This document shows, piece by piece, positions 49,220 through 58,062 of a stretch of DNA of 64,000 nt (positions are counted from its first letter, which is position 1; each line of letters opens with the position of its first letter). The translations under genes were made by a program, and so were the position numbers. Origin of the DNA: Prevotella denticola (GTDB lineage Bacteria; Bacteroidota; Bacteroidia; Bacteroidales; Bacteroidaceae). Below the pieces are notes generated by a model that saw only the letters and a list, made by a program, of their open reading frames with translations, did no database searches and was not told where the DNA came from. The stretch spans positions 1,798,501-1,862,500 of the forward strand of contig NZ_UGTM01000001.1 in the NCBI RefSeq assembly GCF_900454835.1. The letters run 5' to 3'.

Positions 49220-49821
49220 TAGATTTTCTAAGTAGGTTGCTGTAAATCTATCATTAAAAAGATTTAATAGATAGGAATTAATTGCTTCTTTAACTCATTT
49301 TTTATATAATGTAAAGTAAGGTTAATCATCTCGTAATCTGTCTCATTTCATCGTGCGTTTTGCCCCAGATTAGGCTACAAAGTCATAGGAATTGTGAGCG
49401 CATCTCACTTGTTGTGTTTTTTAATCCAACTTTACCCCCCTTGTCTTTAGATTTGGCGTGGGTTATCATTTGGCTTTCAGCGTGCTGAAATAAAACACTA
49501 TGCGGTGCATCATACAATAGAAGTATCTCTATAACTCCTTTGAGAAAAGAAGATGATTTGTTTGCTTTTTTACAAAAACAATGCAGGATTTTGTAAATAA
49601 GTTATGACATTTTTCATTTATCTTTGTATTTAAGAACGAGACAAAAAGTTTGTTTCTATAAAACGTTATCATTGCTTATATGGCATCATCTCAGTTGATT
49701 TCTCTGCCGAATGCATTGTCGGTGTCGTCGCTTCTCACGATAGTAAGGGGTGCTTTCCAACGTGAATCGTGCTGTGCATCAGTGCTGAGTGGCGAGTCTA
49801 TCAAAGCAAAACGTCTACACC

Positions 49822-49947
49822 TTATATATAATAGGGGCTCTCGTTTTCATCAAATAGTCGGCCCCTATGCCTCACTTTTCCTCGCGAAAGGGCAGGATAG
49901 GTGCGACAAACTGCGGCAAAAGTAACGAAAAGTCTCTTTTGTTTCAT
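49822..49947 (-). pseudogene. fragment: GH84 start codons fused to foreign sequence
   Basis: The ATG at 49947 begins MKQKRLFVTFA, identical to the GH84 N-terminus, then diverges at the repeat edge and stops after 41 codons. The twin of the GH84 promoter lies upstream. It is an accident of the duplication and not a gene. Confidence 0.7.
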
Positions 49948-50113
49948 GTAGGTTCTTAATATTTTGCTTCCGACTGCCACTGCTTGTCAACACAGACAGT
50001 CAGGTGATTGTTATTGCATCGTATTACGGTTTGCATCTGCAAAGATAAGGAATAAAAAGGAATTAATCCTATGTTAATACCGCAAAATAGTATATGTCAA
50101 ATAAGCGGATAAA
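49914..50113. repeat. direct repeat, right copy (about 200 bp)
   Basis: Copy of 41846-42045 with about three internal base changes. After 50113 the sequence departs from that beyond 42045. The copies bracket the RHS fragment, the candidate immunity gene and the RND operon. Confidence 0.9.
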
Positions 50114-50571
50114 ACAACTTGTGTTATTTACTCGCCTGCAGCCATCAACTCTTCTACCCATAGGGCAGTCGGAAGAAGTCTGGAAAATAAAGCAAATCTC
50201 CATTATTTATCTTCTACGAGGTGATGCCCTGAGAAATAATCTGCCGGCGGTGCTTTATGTGTTATTCATACTAAGTCTTTCTTTTTCAAATCGAGTATAT
50301 TCTCCTCATCTTGAAAAAACATAACGGATTATCCAACCTGAAAGAAGAAGAGTCTGGTCGGACAAAAAGGAGGGTGTATCAAAACATAAATGTTTTTTGA
50401 AAGTCTTACAATTTAAAACGACACAATAAGAAAAGCCCATTTCAATACTCGTTTATGAGTAGAGAAACAGGCTTTCCTTTACTTTTAGAACACCTCAACT
50501 TACAGACTGAAAGCTGTCAAGTCTTCGATTTGTATTTTGAAACTCTCTTTTATCGGGATATGTTATCTGAC

Positions 50572-52407
50572 TTAGAATGCGATTACCGAACGGGCTGCAT
50601 AGCCGTTTGCCTGCATCTCACCCTGACGTTTATCAAGATATGTAAAATCTATACTTGTTCCTGTAATCCGTACACAGCAGGCCTCTCCATTAGACATCGC
50701 CTCATCACAGGCCCAAAGATACCATTCTATCTGGTCTTCACCGGGAAGGAAAAAGGTAGACTCTGGTATTCTTCGTTCATTATAATACCGTTCTAATATT
50801 GAATTCGTCTGCGTATCAAAATAATTCGTAAAAACCTTTAAATATTTTCTTCTCTCTTCAGAAGAATGAAATAGCCAACTCAAACAATAAGCTTTTCCAG
50901 AATGAGGATCTGTTGCAATTTCGAGTTTGTTAGGATCTAATCCTGAAAGATTAGCAAACATCAGAAACCACTGTCCGATACTTGGCAGATACCATCCGCT
51001 TGTACCCGAAGGCGTGGGAACAGCAGGGACTGGGGCATAGGCATATTGCCATCCTGCTCCACCGTATTCCATAGCGAGGGAGATTGCGGCCTTTTTCCCA
51101 TTATGATGATAATAGTTGTTGTAAGTATAATCCTTCAGGTATTTCTCGTTTAGCACTTTACACGTAGTCAGACCGTTCAAATTAGTCATCATCGTGAGCG
51201 GTGCTGTGGCATCAATGTGCTCAAACAAATTGGGGGCTTCAGGATAATCCGTATTGTCAGGGCCCCATGGTGTAGGCCAAGCTGCATCACGCAGTCCAAC
51301 GGCATATCCGTGTGTAAATCCTTTTTCTCTGTCAGTTGGACTTGTATAGTTGCTGAACACCAAGGCCACAGGGTATTTATCAGTGTAATAGACCAAAGGT
51401 CCCCAACTGCCATCACTATAAAGATAGTCTCCGATATTAGGTATTTTGTCCTTAGCTTTAAGTTTTACAGTCTTGGCAACGACTTTCTGTGCCAGGAATG
51501 ATTTTTCCTTAATATTTAGATTGCGACGGAAAGCATCACCATTATTACATTTTGCATTTATTGAGAGTTCGCCAGTAAGTTTTTCATTATTGGGGACAAC
51601 CATATAAACGCTCGCCTTACCATTTGTAAATGGAATGCTGTTTGCCTTCGGACTGAAAAAGGTTATGCCGTTATATCCGTCGGTTTCACCCTCTTCGCCG
51701 AACGCAAAAGTTGCCTTGTCTGCAAATACACTCTTGTTCGTAGAGGTTTTCGGAATATAAATAAAAGAAGTCTCACTAAGCGAACTGCCCGAAGAAGCTG
51801 GAACATCACAAATAAAATCCATGCGGACTACACACATCTTGTGACTGAAATGAAGACCGGTGGAAGCCGTCCCTTTTGCATAGAGGAGGTCATAATTGGC
51901 TATTTGTCTGACTTGACCGTCTTGTCCTGACAAATCAACAGAGACCTGCAGTTTATTGTTATCTATGGATGCGTCTATCTTGTCAGTTGCCTTATTGTTC
52001 ACAGCATACAAGGTACTTGTCTTGAAAGCCTGTGCATCTGCACTGCTTTCCACATTCCCACGGAAAGTAGCCGAATTTCCGTTTATGGCTGCTATGCCAA
52101 GTTCTGCTGTTTTCAGCGTACTGCCGCTTTTATAAGCAACCGTAAGTTTGTCATCATTCTCCCAAGTCGTTTTTAATCCATTGGTCTCATCTTCAGCTAC
52201 GCCGACTCTTGTCATCGTTTTATTGGTAGAGACGACGGCAGGATTGTCTATCACTACATCGAGCGAAACTTTATAAGGAGTGTTGCCGGTCTTTTCCACT
52301 GCAGCAAACTCGTCCCGATCAGAACAGGACGTAAAACACAGCACTCCTAAAACGCTTCCCAATATAAAGAAAGCCTGCGCCATTTTCACACAATTTACTT
52401 TTCCCAT
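50572..52407 (-). CDS. fimbrillin-like surface lipoprotein
   Basis: This 611-residue lipoprotein has the lipobox VLCFTSC. Residues about 40-310 look like a fimbrillin (Mfa/FimA clan) domain: an N-terminal TRVGVAEDETNGLKTTWEND, strands such as DLLYAKGTAS and LHFSHKMCVVRMDFI. The C-terminal 270 residues (SDGSWGPLVYYTDKYP, GGAGWQYAYAP, SGWYLPSIGQWFLMFANL) resemble modules seen at the ends of fimbrial tip or surface proteins. Either ATG (52407 or 52383) fits. The first overlaps the upstream 60-residue peptide gene by 13 bases. No chaperone or usher-like fimbrial gene is next to it, so it may be a stand-alone adhesin. Confidence 0.75.
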   Translation of the reverse strand: MGKVNCVKMAQAFFILGSVLGVLCFTSCSDRDEFAAVEKTGNTPYKVSLDVVIDNPAVVSTNKTMTRVGVAEDETNGLKTTWENDDKLTVAYKSGSTLKTAELGIAAINGNSATFRGNVESSADAQAFKTSTLYAVNNKATDKIDASIDNNKLQVSVDLSGQDGQVRQIANYDLLYAKGTASTGLHFSHKMCVVRMDFICDVPASSGSSLSETSFIYIPKTSTNKSVFADKATFAFGEEGETDGYNGITFFSPKANSIPFTNGKASVYMVVPNNEKLTGELSINAKCNNGDAFRRNLNIKEKSFLAQKVVAKTVKLKAKDKIPNIGDYLYSDGSWGPLVYYTDKYPVALVFSNYTSPTDREKGFTHGYAVGLRDAAWPTPWGPDNTDYPEAPNLFEHIDATAPLTMMTNLNGLTTCKVLNEKYLKDYTYNNYYHHNGKKAAISLAMEYGGAGWQYAYAPVPAVPTPSGTSGWYLPSIGQWFLMFANLSGLDPNKLEIATDPHSGKAYCLSWLFHSSEERRKYLKVFTNYFDTQTNSILERYYNERRIPESTFFLPGEDQIEWYLWACDEAMSNGEACCVRITGTSIDFTYLDKRQGEMQANGYAARSVIAF

Positions 52408-52577
52408 AAATTCATTAATTTGCTATTACTTGATTTTTCATCACTCCAATCGTCATCATCAGAGTCGTCGTTCTCTGAAGACCAGTCATTGATACGTCCC
52501 GAAACACAGATAAAATGGCTGGTTGCCACTATCACAATATCCGTTTTAGGCTTTTGATACTCTTTTCTCATTTTCAT
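52395..52577 (-). CDS. small KEYxKP-type peptide gene coupled to the fimbrillin-like gene
   Basis: This 60-residue protein opens MKMRKEYQKPKTDIVIVATS, a pattern I recognise from small unnamed Bacteroidota proteins that sit before surface-protein genes. A short hydrophobic middle (IVIVATSHFICVS) and a strongly acidic, Ser/Asp-rich tail (NDDSDDDDWSDE) follow. There is no ordinary signal peptide. Its stop lies 13 bases inside the fimbrillin-like gene, so translation is probably coupled. The function is unknown; a leader, a secreted peptide or an assembly partner are all possible. A second ATG at 52571 is equally good. Confidence 0.6.
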   Translation of the reverse strand: MKMRKEYQKPKTDIVIVATSHFICVSGRINDWSSENDDSDDDDWSDEKSSNSKLMNLWEK

Positions 52578-52774
52578 TCATTTTTTGTTCACCAAATACT
52601 TATTACATATAATTCATTTCTTTCCATACAAATCACCTTATATCAAATGAAAACTCGTTATAAAAAGACATACCGATTCGAACAAAGGAAACCATAGAAA
52701 GTCCTTTGCCCCAAGGAATTACGCCGAATATTACGCGCGCGTGTAAAAAGATGTCCGAGATGATCTTACGCCAG

Positions 52775-52830
<56 letters not shown>

Positions 52831-53610
52831 ACAAAATATTAGAATCAGCCAAACACAAGATGTTAAAAGATGCAGAAAAAGAATATTTTCCTGTACCTTG
52901 TTCTGTTTCTTTATAAAAACAGTCCTTGTTGTTTTCTAATACTTTTCTTGCATCCATATCACAACTCTCGGTGCAAATTTAGCATTTATTTTGCCTACGA
53001 CCAAATTATCAAAGAGTTTTTATCTACCTATAATTTTTTTTAGACTTATTTTCATCTTGCGCAGTATATCAGGCGTAATAGAACTAATAGAAACGCACAT
53101 TTATGGTTCTTCCGAAATAGGGAGTGATAAAGTAATCCTACTACATAATAAGGCACACGGAGAAGCGGAGAAAACAGAGGGAAAAACTATCACGGAGGTG
53201 CCGACAGCACAAGAGAGTGACAGAGGGGTGTAATGTACGCGTCTCTTTTTTTTGGGGGATAAATATCATTCATAATTCTCACAGACAAATGCCCTGATAA
53301 AACTCTCTGATAACCTCCGTTGCTCCACGCACCGGCGGTGCCTCCGTCATATGGTCTTTACCTCCGTTCACTCCCTGCCTCTGTGTGATATTTCATCAAA
53401 GTCATCAACTCACGAGACAAACCTCATCACTCCAAATTCCTGAAGACCCACATTTATTCCCAAACTGGACTATATGTGGTTGATAATGATCAAATCTCTC
53501 CTATCCCTGAACCCCCGACTTAATTTTAATATACGTTGCTGTCAGTTTCAACATCTCACATAACCAACTTAAAAATAGAATCTTACAACAACAAGAAGCA
53601 ATGAACACGG

Positions 53611-53698
53611 AATTCTTTTCATGAAAAGAAATAATTATTTTCGTGAAAAGAAATATTTTTCTTCATGAAAAGAAATATTTTTCTTCGTGAAAAGAATT
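53611..53698. repeat. 22-bp tandem dyad array, family B copy 2
   Basis: Four units of exactly 22 bp start at 53611, 53633, 53655 and 53677. The first contains the palindrome TTCTTTTCATGAAAAGAA. It ends about 50 bp before the broken mmcQ-like gene. Confidence 0.85.
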
Positions 53699-53748
53699 CG
53701 TGATTAACAATATTTCGTATCAAAAGAAACTGACTGTCAGGAAAAAAT

Positions 53749-54051
53749 TATGATTACGACCGCAACCTGCTGGTATTCTCCATCGGTGACAAGTGGTTCT
53801 GCTTTGTGAATATTGAGGTCTTCGACTTCTGCGACCTGAAGTCTGCCCCAGATGTCTCTGCCGACTTACAGGCTGAATACGAAGCTGTAAAGCCCGGCTA
53901 TCACATGAACCACAAGCATTGGATATCCGTCTACTTCAACCAGGATATACCCGACAAGCGTATCTTTGAGCTTATTGATGATGCCTACCAGCGAGTGCTG
54001 GACTCACTGCCTAAGCGGGAACGGGAAAAGTACAAGGTGTCAAATATTTAA
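53749..54051 (+). pseudogene. MmcQ/YjbR family gene, 5' truncated
   Basis: The frame codes for about 100 residues of an MmcQ/YjbR protein (YDYDRNLLVFSIGDKWFCFV, then the family hallmark VKPGYHMNHKHWISVYF). Family members are about 115-120 residues and begin some 25-30 residues earlier with an ExxxYC helix. Here that N-terminus is missing, and a stop codon lies in frame at 53731-53733. A GTG at 53806 could start an 81-residue protein, but it falls inside the conserved strand region. The truncation point is next to the family B array. MmcQ/YjbR proteins have a CyaY-like fold and an unclear, possibly DNA-binding, role. Confidence 0.7.
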
Positions 54052-54335
54052 TGAACGATACACGGCAAACTGATAACTTAAAACGCAGATAATACTGAGA
54101 AACAGTCCAACATCAGGCCCTGTTTCTCCGTTCTCCATTTACTTTAACTATAAAAAGCTGTTTTCATCCAATTAATATGTATCTTTGTCGCAGGAACAAC
54201 ACTATCCGCATGAAGATTAGTATAGAGGTATAGTATTATAAAACAGGGGGTGTAGTCCTTATCAAAACAAACAGAAATATTATCAACAGGAAAGAAAACA
54301 ATGATGACCTATCGTAAAAAAGGGTTAAGGATAGC

Positions 54336-55115
54336 TTGTGTCTGTCTCTCCTCACACTCGTTCCAGTGCGCTCAATGGCACAGGACAACGACGACTTCTC
54401 GCCAGACGCACCCGGTGCAACAACCGGCGTCAGCATAATGCCCCAAGGAAAAATTGACCGGGAAACTGGTTTCTCGCACGAATGGAAAAGGAGAAACGGG
54501 GCACATGAGCGTACGTGGACCATCAACACGTCAATGTTCCGTCTCGGACTGACTCCACAGGCAGAGTTAAGAATGCAGATAGACGAATGTCTTACCCACA
54601 CATCGGAAGGAAACTACGGAGGCATCGCCAATGCCGCTATTGGTACGAAAATCAAGGTTTATAAGGGTGGAAAGAGCTTGCCGAAAGTTGCTTTCATGGG
54701 TACATTGCTCATTCCCGGAGGCAGTCATGCACGCTACCTGCCCGGTCATGTCGGCTTTCAGGCGCATCTGCTGTTTGAAAACGAGCTGAGCAGTAAGTTC
54801 ACACTGGGCTATGAAGTGGGGAGTGATTGGAGCGGCGACACGAACAATCCCGACCTTTTCTTCGGTGTCAACCTCACCTATCAGCCTTCTGACAGGTGGA
54901 GCTTCTTCGTCGAAAGCTATAACCGCTACAACTCTCAGCGACAGGACGACTGGGCAAAAGCGGGACGCAGCAGCCATTTCAACTGTATGAGTGAGTTCGG
55001 ACTGGCTTATATGCTTACGCCTCGACTGCAATTGAACGCATACAGCGACATCTGTTTCAACGAGTTTTCCCGATACAACAACATCGGCTTTGGCATTGCG
55101 TGGCTGCTGAATTAA
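54336..55115 (+). CDS. outer-membrane MetA-pathway-like (transporter) protein, start disrupted
   Basis: This protein of about 259 residues belongs to the putative phenol-degradation MetA-pathway / transporter barrel family. It opens DDFSPDAPGATTGVSIMPQG, followed by strands such as GFSHEWKRRN and AELRMQIDEC, and ends SRYNNIGFGIAWLLN. The in-frame start is a weak TTG with a short leader. A good ATG at 54301 or 54304 (MTYRKK) lies in another frame. One extra A in the A6 tract at 54316-54321 would join it to LCLSLLTLVPVRSMAQ and create a normal signal peptide. The gene is thus either frameshifted or phase-variable. The substrate is unknown. mnmG follows 124 bp downstream. Confidence 0.65.
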   Translation: MCLSLLTLVPVRSMAQDNDDFSPDAPGATTGVSIMPQGKIDRETGFSHEWKRRNGAHERTWTINTSMFRLGLTPQAELRMQIDECLTHTSEGNYGGIANAAIGTKIKVYKGGKSLPKVAFMGTLLIPGGSHARYLPGHVGFQAHLLFENELSSKFTLGYEVGSDWSGDTNNPDLFFGVNLTYQPSDRWSFFVESYNRYNSQRQDDWAKAGRSSHFNCMSEFGLAYMLTPRLQLNAYSDICFNEFSRYNNIGFGIAWLLN

Positions 55116-55181
55116 CCAAGGAGGGCTATTTATCAAGGAACTTTTCTACCTATAATCTATTCATAATCCGATTTTATTTCT

Positions 55182-55189
55182 TAATTTTG
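55182..55189 (+). promoter_or_regulatory. possible mnmG -7 box
   Basis: TAATTTTG fits TAnnTTTG, about 50 bases upstream of the mnmG ATG. A second match, TACTTTTG at 55222-55229, is too close to the start codon to be likely. Confidence 0.4.
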
Positions 55190-55239
55190 TGACGTTTTAA
55201 ATTAGGGGTGTTGTGCCCCTATACTTTTGTAAGAAGACG

Positions 55240-57111
55240 ATGAAATTCAAGTATGATGTACTTGTTATCGGCGGTGGACACGCAGGTTGTGAGGCAGCTA
55301 CGGCAGCCGCCAACATGGGTGCAGACACTTGTCTGGTGACAATGGACATGAATAAAATCGGGCAGATGAGCTGTAACCCGGCCGTTGGAGGAATTGCCAA
55401 AGGACAGATAGTCAGGGAGATAGATGCTCTTGGAGGCTATATGGGACTGGTAACCGATGCCACGGCGATACAGTTCCGTATGCTGAACCGGTCCAAAGGC
55501 CCTGCCGTATGGAGTCCGCGCGCACAGTGCGACCGTGGCAAATTCATCTGGGAATGGCGGAAAAGACTTGACCACACGGATCATCTTGACATCTTCCAGG
55601 ACCAGGCTGACGAACTGTTGACAGAGAACGGCAAGGTATTGGGTGTCAGGACAATATGGGGTATCTGCCTGTATGCGCGGACCGTAATCGTCACCGCCGG
55701 CACCTTCCTCAACGGACTGATGCACATCGGCAGACGGAAAGTGGAAGGCGGACGATGCGCCGAGCCGGCTGTCCATCACTTTACGGAAAGCATCACGCGC
55801 CACGGAATCCGCTCCGAACGCATGAAGACAGGCACTCCTGTGCGCATAGACCGCCGTTCGGTTCACTTTGACGAGATGGAACCGCAGCCGGGAGAGACAG
55901 ACTACCATCAGTTCTCTTTCTTCGGCCCGCACCGGCAGCTTCCGCAGCTTCCCTGCTGGACCTGCAACACAAACGAACAGGTACACGAGGTGCTGCGTAG
56001 CGGACTGGCAGACTCTCCCCTTTTCAACGGACAGATTCAGAGTACAGGGCCACGCTACTGCCCTTCCATAGAGACGAAACTTGTTACCTTCCCTGACAAG
56101 CATTCGCATCCGCTCTTCCTCGAACCGGAGGGTACGGACACGAATGAAATGTATCTCAATGGCTTCTCTTCAAGCATGCCATGGGAGATCCAGCTGGAGG
56201 CCATACACAGGATTCCGGCTCTGCGCGATGCTAAGATCTACCGGCCGGGGTATGCCATCGAATACGACTACTTCGATCCTACGCAGCTGAAACACTCACT
56301 GGAATCGAAAGTCATAGACGGACTGTTCTTTGCCGGACAGGTAAACGGCACGACAGGATATGAAGAGGCTGGCGGACAAGGTACGGTTGCAGGGATCAAT
56401 GCAGCCCTGCTTTGTGTCGGCAAAGCACCTTTCGTAATGAACAGGGACGAAAGCTATATCGGTGTGCTGATTGACGACCTCACGACAAAGGGGGTCGACG
56501 AGCCTTACCGTATGTTCACCTCGCGTGCTGAATACCGCATTCTCCTGCGCCAGGATGATGCCGATGCCCGCCTGACGGAACAGGCGTATGAAATCGGCAT
56601 CGCCAGACGCGACCGATACGAATGGTGGCTGCAGAAGAAAGCAAATATCAACCGCATCACTGACTTCTGCAACAACACTTCGGTGAAGCCGGATGTTGTT
56701 AACGGTCTTTTGGAACAGCTGGGGACTTCTCCGATAAAAGGTGCGGCCAGGATTACCGACCTCGTAGCCCGCCCGCAGGTGAACTTCAAGAATCTATCAG
56801 CTGTTGTTCCAGCTCTGAAAGGAGCCATCGAAGCATCTCCCAACCGTCAGGAAGAGATTGCGGAAGCTGCGGAAATAAAGCTGAAGTATAAGGGGTACAT
56901 CGACCGTGAGCGTGTGTTCGCCGAAAAGATGCACCGACTTGAGGACATAAAAATCAAAGGATATTTCGATTACAGCAGACTTCACGACCTCTCGACAGAG
57001 TGCCGGCAGAAGTTAGAACGAATACAACCAGAAACACTCGCACAGGCAAGTCGCATCCCGGGAGTAAGCCCAAGTGACATCAATGTGCTGCTCGTCCTCA
57101 TGGGAAGATAG
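55240..57111 (+). CDS. mnmG: tRNA uridine-34 carboxymethylaminomethyl modification enzyme
   Basis: MnmG (GidA), with MnmE, installs the cmnm5 group on wobble uridine of certain tRNAs. I chose the ATG at 55240 (MKFKYDVLVIGGGHAGCEAA), giving 623 residues, the usual length. The FAD-binding GGGHAGCEAA motif, SCNPAVGGIAKGQIVREIDA, CDRGKFIWEW and the later GQVNGTTGYEEAGGQGTVAG are all typical. The C-terminal helical domain that binds MnmE is complete (ALSRIPGVSPSDINVLL-like end). In many bacteria gidA lies near the replication origin. Here a parS-like site follows 67 bp after the stop. Confidence 0.97.
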   Translation: MKFKYDVLVIGGGHAGCEAATAAANMGADTCLVTMDMNKIGQMSCNPAVGGIAKGQIVREIDALGGYMGLVTDATAIQFRMLNRSKGPAVWSPRAQCDRGKFIWEWRKRLDHTDHLDIFQDQADELLTENGKVLGVRTIWGICLYARTVIVTAGTFLNGLMHIGRRKVEGGRCAEPAVHHFTESITRHGIRSERMKTGTPVRIDRRSVHFDEMEPQPGETDYHQFSFFGPHRQLPQLPCWTCNTNEQVHEVLRSGLADSPLFNGQIQSTGPRYCPSIETKLVTFPDKHSHPLFLEPEGTDTNEMYLNGFSSSMPWEIQLEAIHRIPALRDAKIYRPGYAIEYDYFDPTQLKHSLESKVIDGLFFAGQVNGTTGYEEAGGQGTVAGINAALLCVGKAPFVMNRDESYIGVLIDDLTTKGVDEPYRMFTSRAEYRILLRQDDADARLTEQAYEIGIARRDRYEWWLQKKANINRITDFCNNTSVKPDVVNGLLEQLGTSPIKGAARITDLVARPQVNFKNLSAVVPALKGAIEASPNRQEEIAEAAEIKLKYKGYIDRERVFAEKMHRLEDIKIKGYFDYSRLHDLSTECRQKLERIQPETLAQASRIPGVSPSDINVLLVLMGR

Positions 57112-57178
57112 TCAGCAAAAGGCTTCTGAAAAAGGAACATCCCCCAAGAGCACCCCGCAGAAGTACGGAACAGGCTTC

Positions 57179-57194
57179 CGTTTCACGTGAAACA
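57179..57194. promoter_or_regulatory. parS: parS-like ParB centromere site 1
   Basis: CGTTTCACGTGAAACA matches the 16-bp ParB site TGTTTCACGTGAAACA at 15 of 16 positions. It lies between mnmG and apt. Confidence 0.85.
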
Positions 57195-57228
57195 AACGTA
57201 TAAAACAAAACAATATAACAAATTGGAA

Positions 57229-57759
57229 ATGAACAAGAAACTATTATTGGACAACCTGAGATGTATTCCGGACTGGCCGGTCAAGGGAGTCAACTTCCGA
57301 GACGTAACCACCCTGTTCAAGTCACCAGAGGCTCTTCAGGAAATTACAGATGAGATGGTCGACCTCTACAAGGGAAAAGGCGTGACAAAGATTGTGGGCA
57401 TTGAGAGCCGGGGCTTCGTCATGTCGTCAGCCGTAGCCACACGCCTCGGTGCCGGCATCGTGCTCTGCCGCAAACCGGGGAAGCTCCCCTGCGAAACCGT
57501 ACAGGAAAGCTATGCCAAGGAATACGGCGTAGACACCATCGAGATTCACAAGGATGCAATCAATGAAAACGATATTGTCTTGCTGCACGACGACCTGCTG
57601 GCAACAGGTGGAACAATGAAGGCTGCCTGCGACCTTGTCAAGAAGTTCCACCCGAAGAAAGTATATTGCAACTTCATCATCGAACTACACACGGAGTTTC
57701 CGCACAGTCGTGAACAGTTCGACAAGGATGTCGAAATAAGCTCGCTGCTCCGATTCTAA
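57229..57759 (+). CDS. apt: adenine phosphoribosyltransferase
   Basis: Apt converts adenine and PRPP to AMP in purine salvage. I chose the ATG at 57229 (MNKKLLLDNLRCIPDWPVKG), giving 176 residues; codons upstream overlap the parS-like site. The type-I PRPP-binding motif is VLLHDDLLATGGTM (about 117-130). The adenine-side segments FRDVTTLF and GIESRGFVM are present. It lies between two parS-like sites and has a hairpin terminator about 80 bp after its stop. Confidence 0.96.
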   Translation: MNKKLLLDNLRCIPDWPVKGVNFRDVTTLFKSPEALQEITDEMVDLYKGKGVTKIVGIESRGFVMSSAVATRLGAGIVLCRKPGKLPCETVQESYAKEYGVDTIEIHKDAINENDIVLLHDDLLATGGTMKAACDLVKKFHPKKVYCNFIIELHTEFPHSREQFDKDVEISSLLRF

Positions 57760-57836
57760 ACGGTGACGGAACTGTAAGGAAGACAAATCCCAGCCTTCTC
57801 TGAACAAGGGAGGGAATAAGAAAAAAACAAAAGAAT

Positions 57837-57872
57837 GAGGAGCTGCCAACAAAAGGGGCTGCTCCTCCTTGC
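57837..57872 (+). terminator. terminator after apt
   Basis: The stem GAGGAGCTGCC / GGCTGCTCCTC (one mismatch) has a loop of 9 and a T-rich end. Confidence 0.65.
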
Positions 57873-58006
57873 TTTAAGACAATGCTCTCACTCCCAGCCT
57901 ACCGATGCCCAATTTTAATCGGCCATACCCGCTATTGATACTCCACGGCCTATCAATGCCCATGAATGATTATTCCTTTCCGCCAGCTCATAGCTTTTCG
58001 ACTTCA

Positions 58007-58022
58007 CGTTCCACGTGAAACA
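58007..58022. promoter_or_regulatory. parS: parS-like ParB centromere site 2
   Basis: CGTTCCACGTGAAACA matches the ParB site TGTTNCACGTGAAACA except for the first base. It lies just upstream of uvrC, 828 bp from site 1. Confidence 0.85.
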
Positions 58023-58062
58023 AAATTGCTTAGAAGCCCTTTATACAAAGGAGTTACAAAAA

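Larger units (their letters stand above)
49158..50571. other. long AT-rich intergenic region
   Basis: About 1.4 kb without a convincing gene. It contains the efflux promoter area, the right copy of the direct repeat (49914-50113), a GH84 start fragment (49822-49947) and unassigned AT-rich sequence on both sides. Short frames here show no domains. Confidence 0.6.

Noticed and set aside
41846..50113. Block between the direct repeats as a complete transposon or integrative element
   Set aside because: No transposase, integrase, relaxase or terminal inverted repeats are seen. The flanking copies contain GH84 coding sequence, so they are duplicated chromosome and not element ends.
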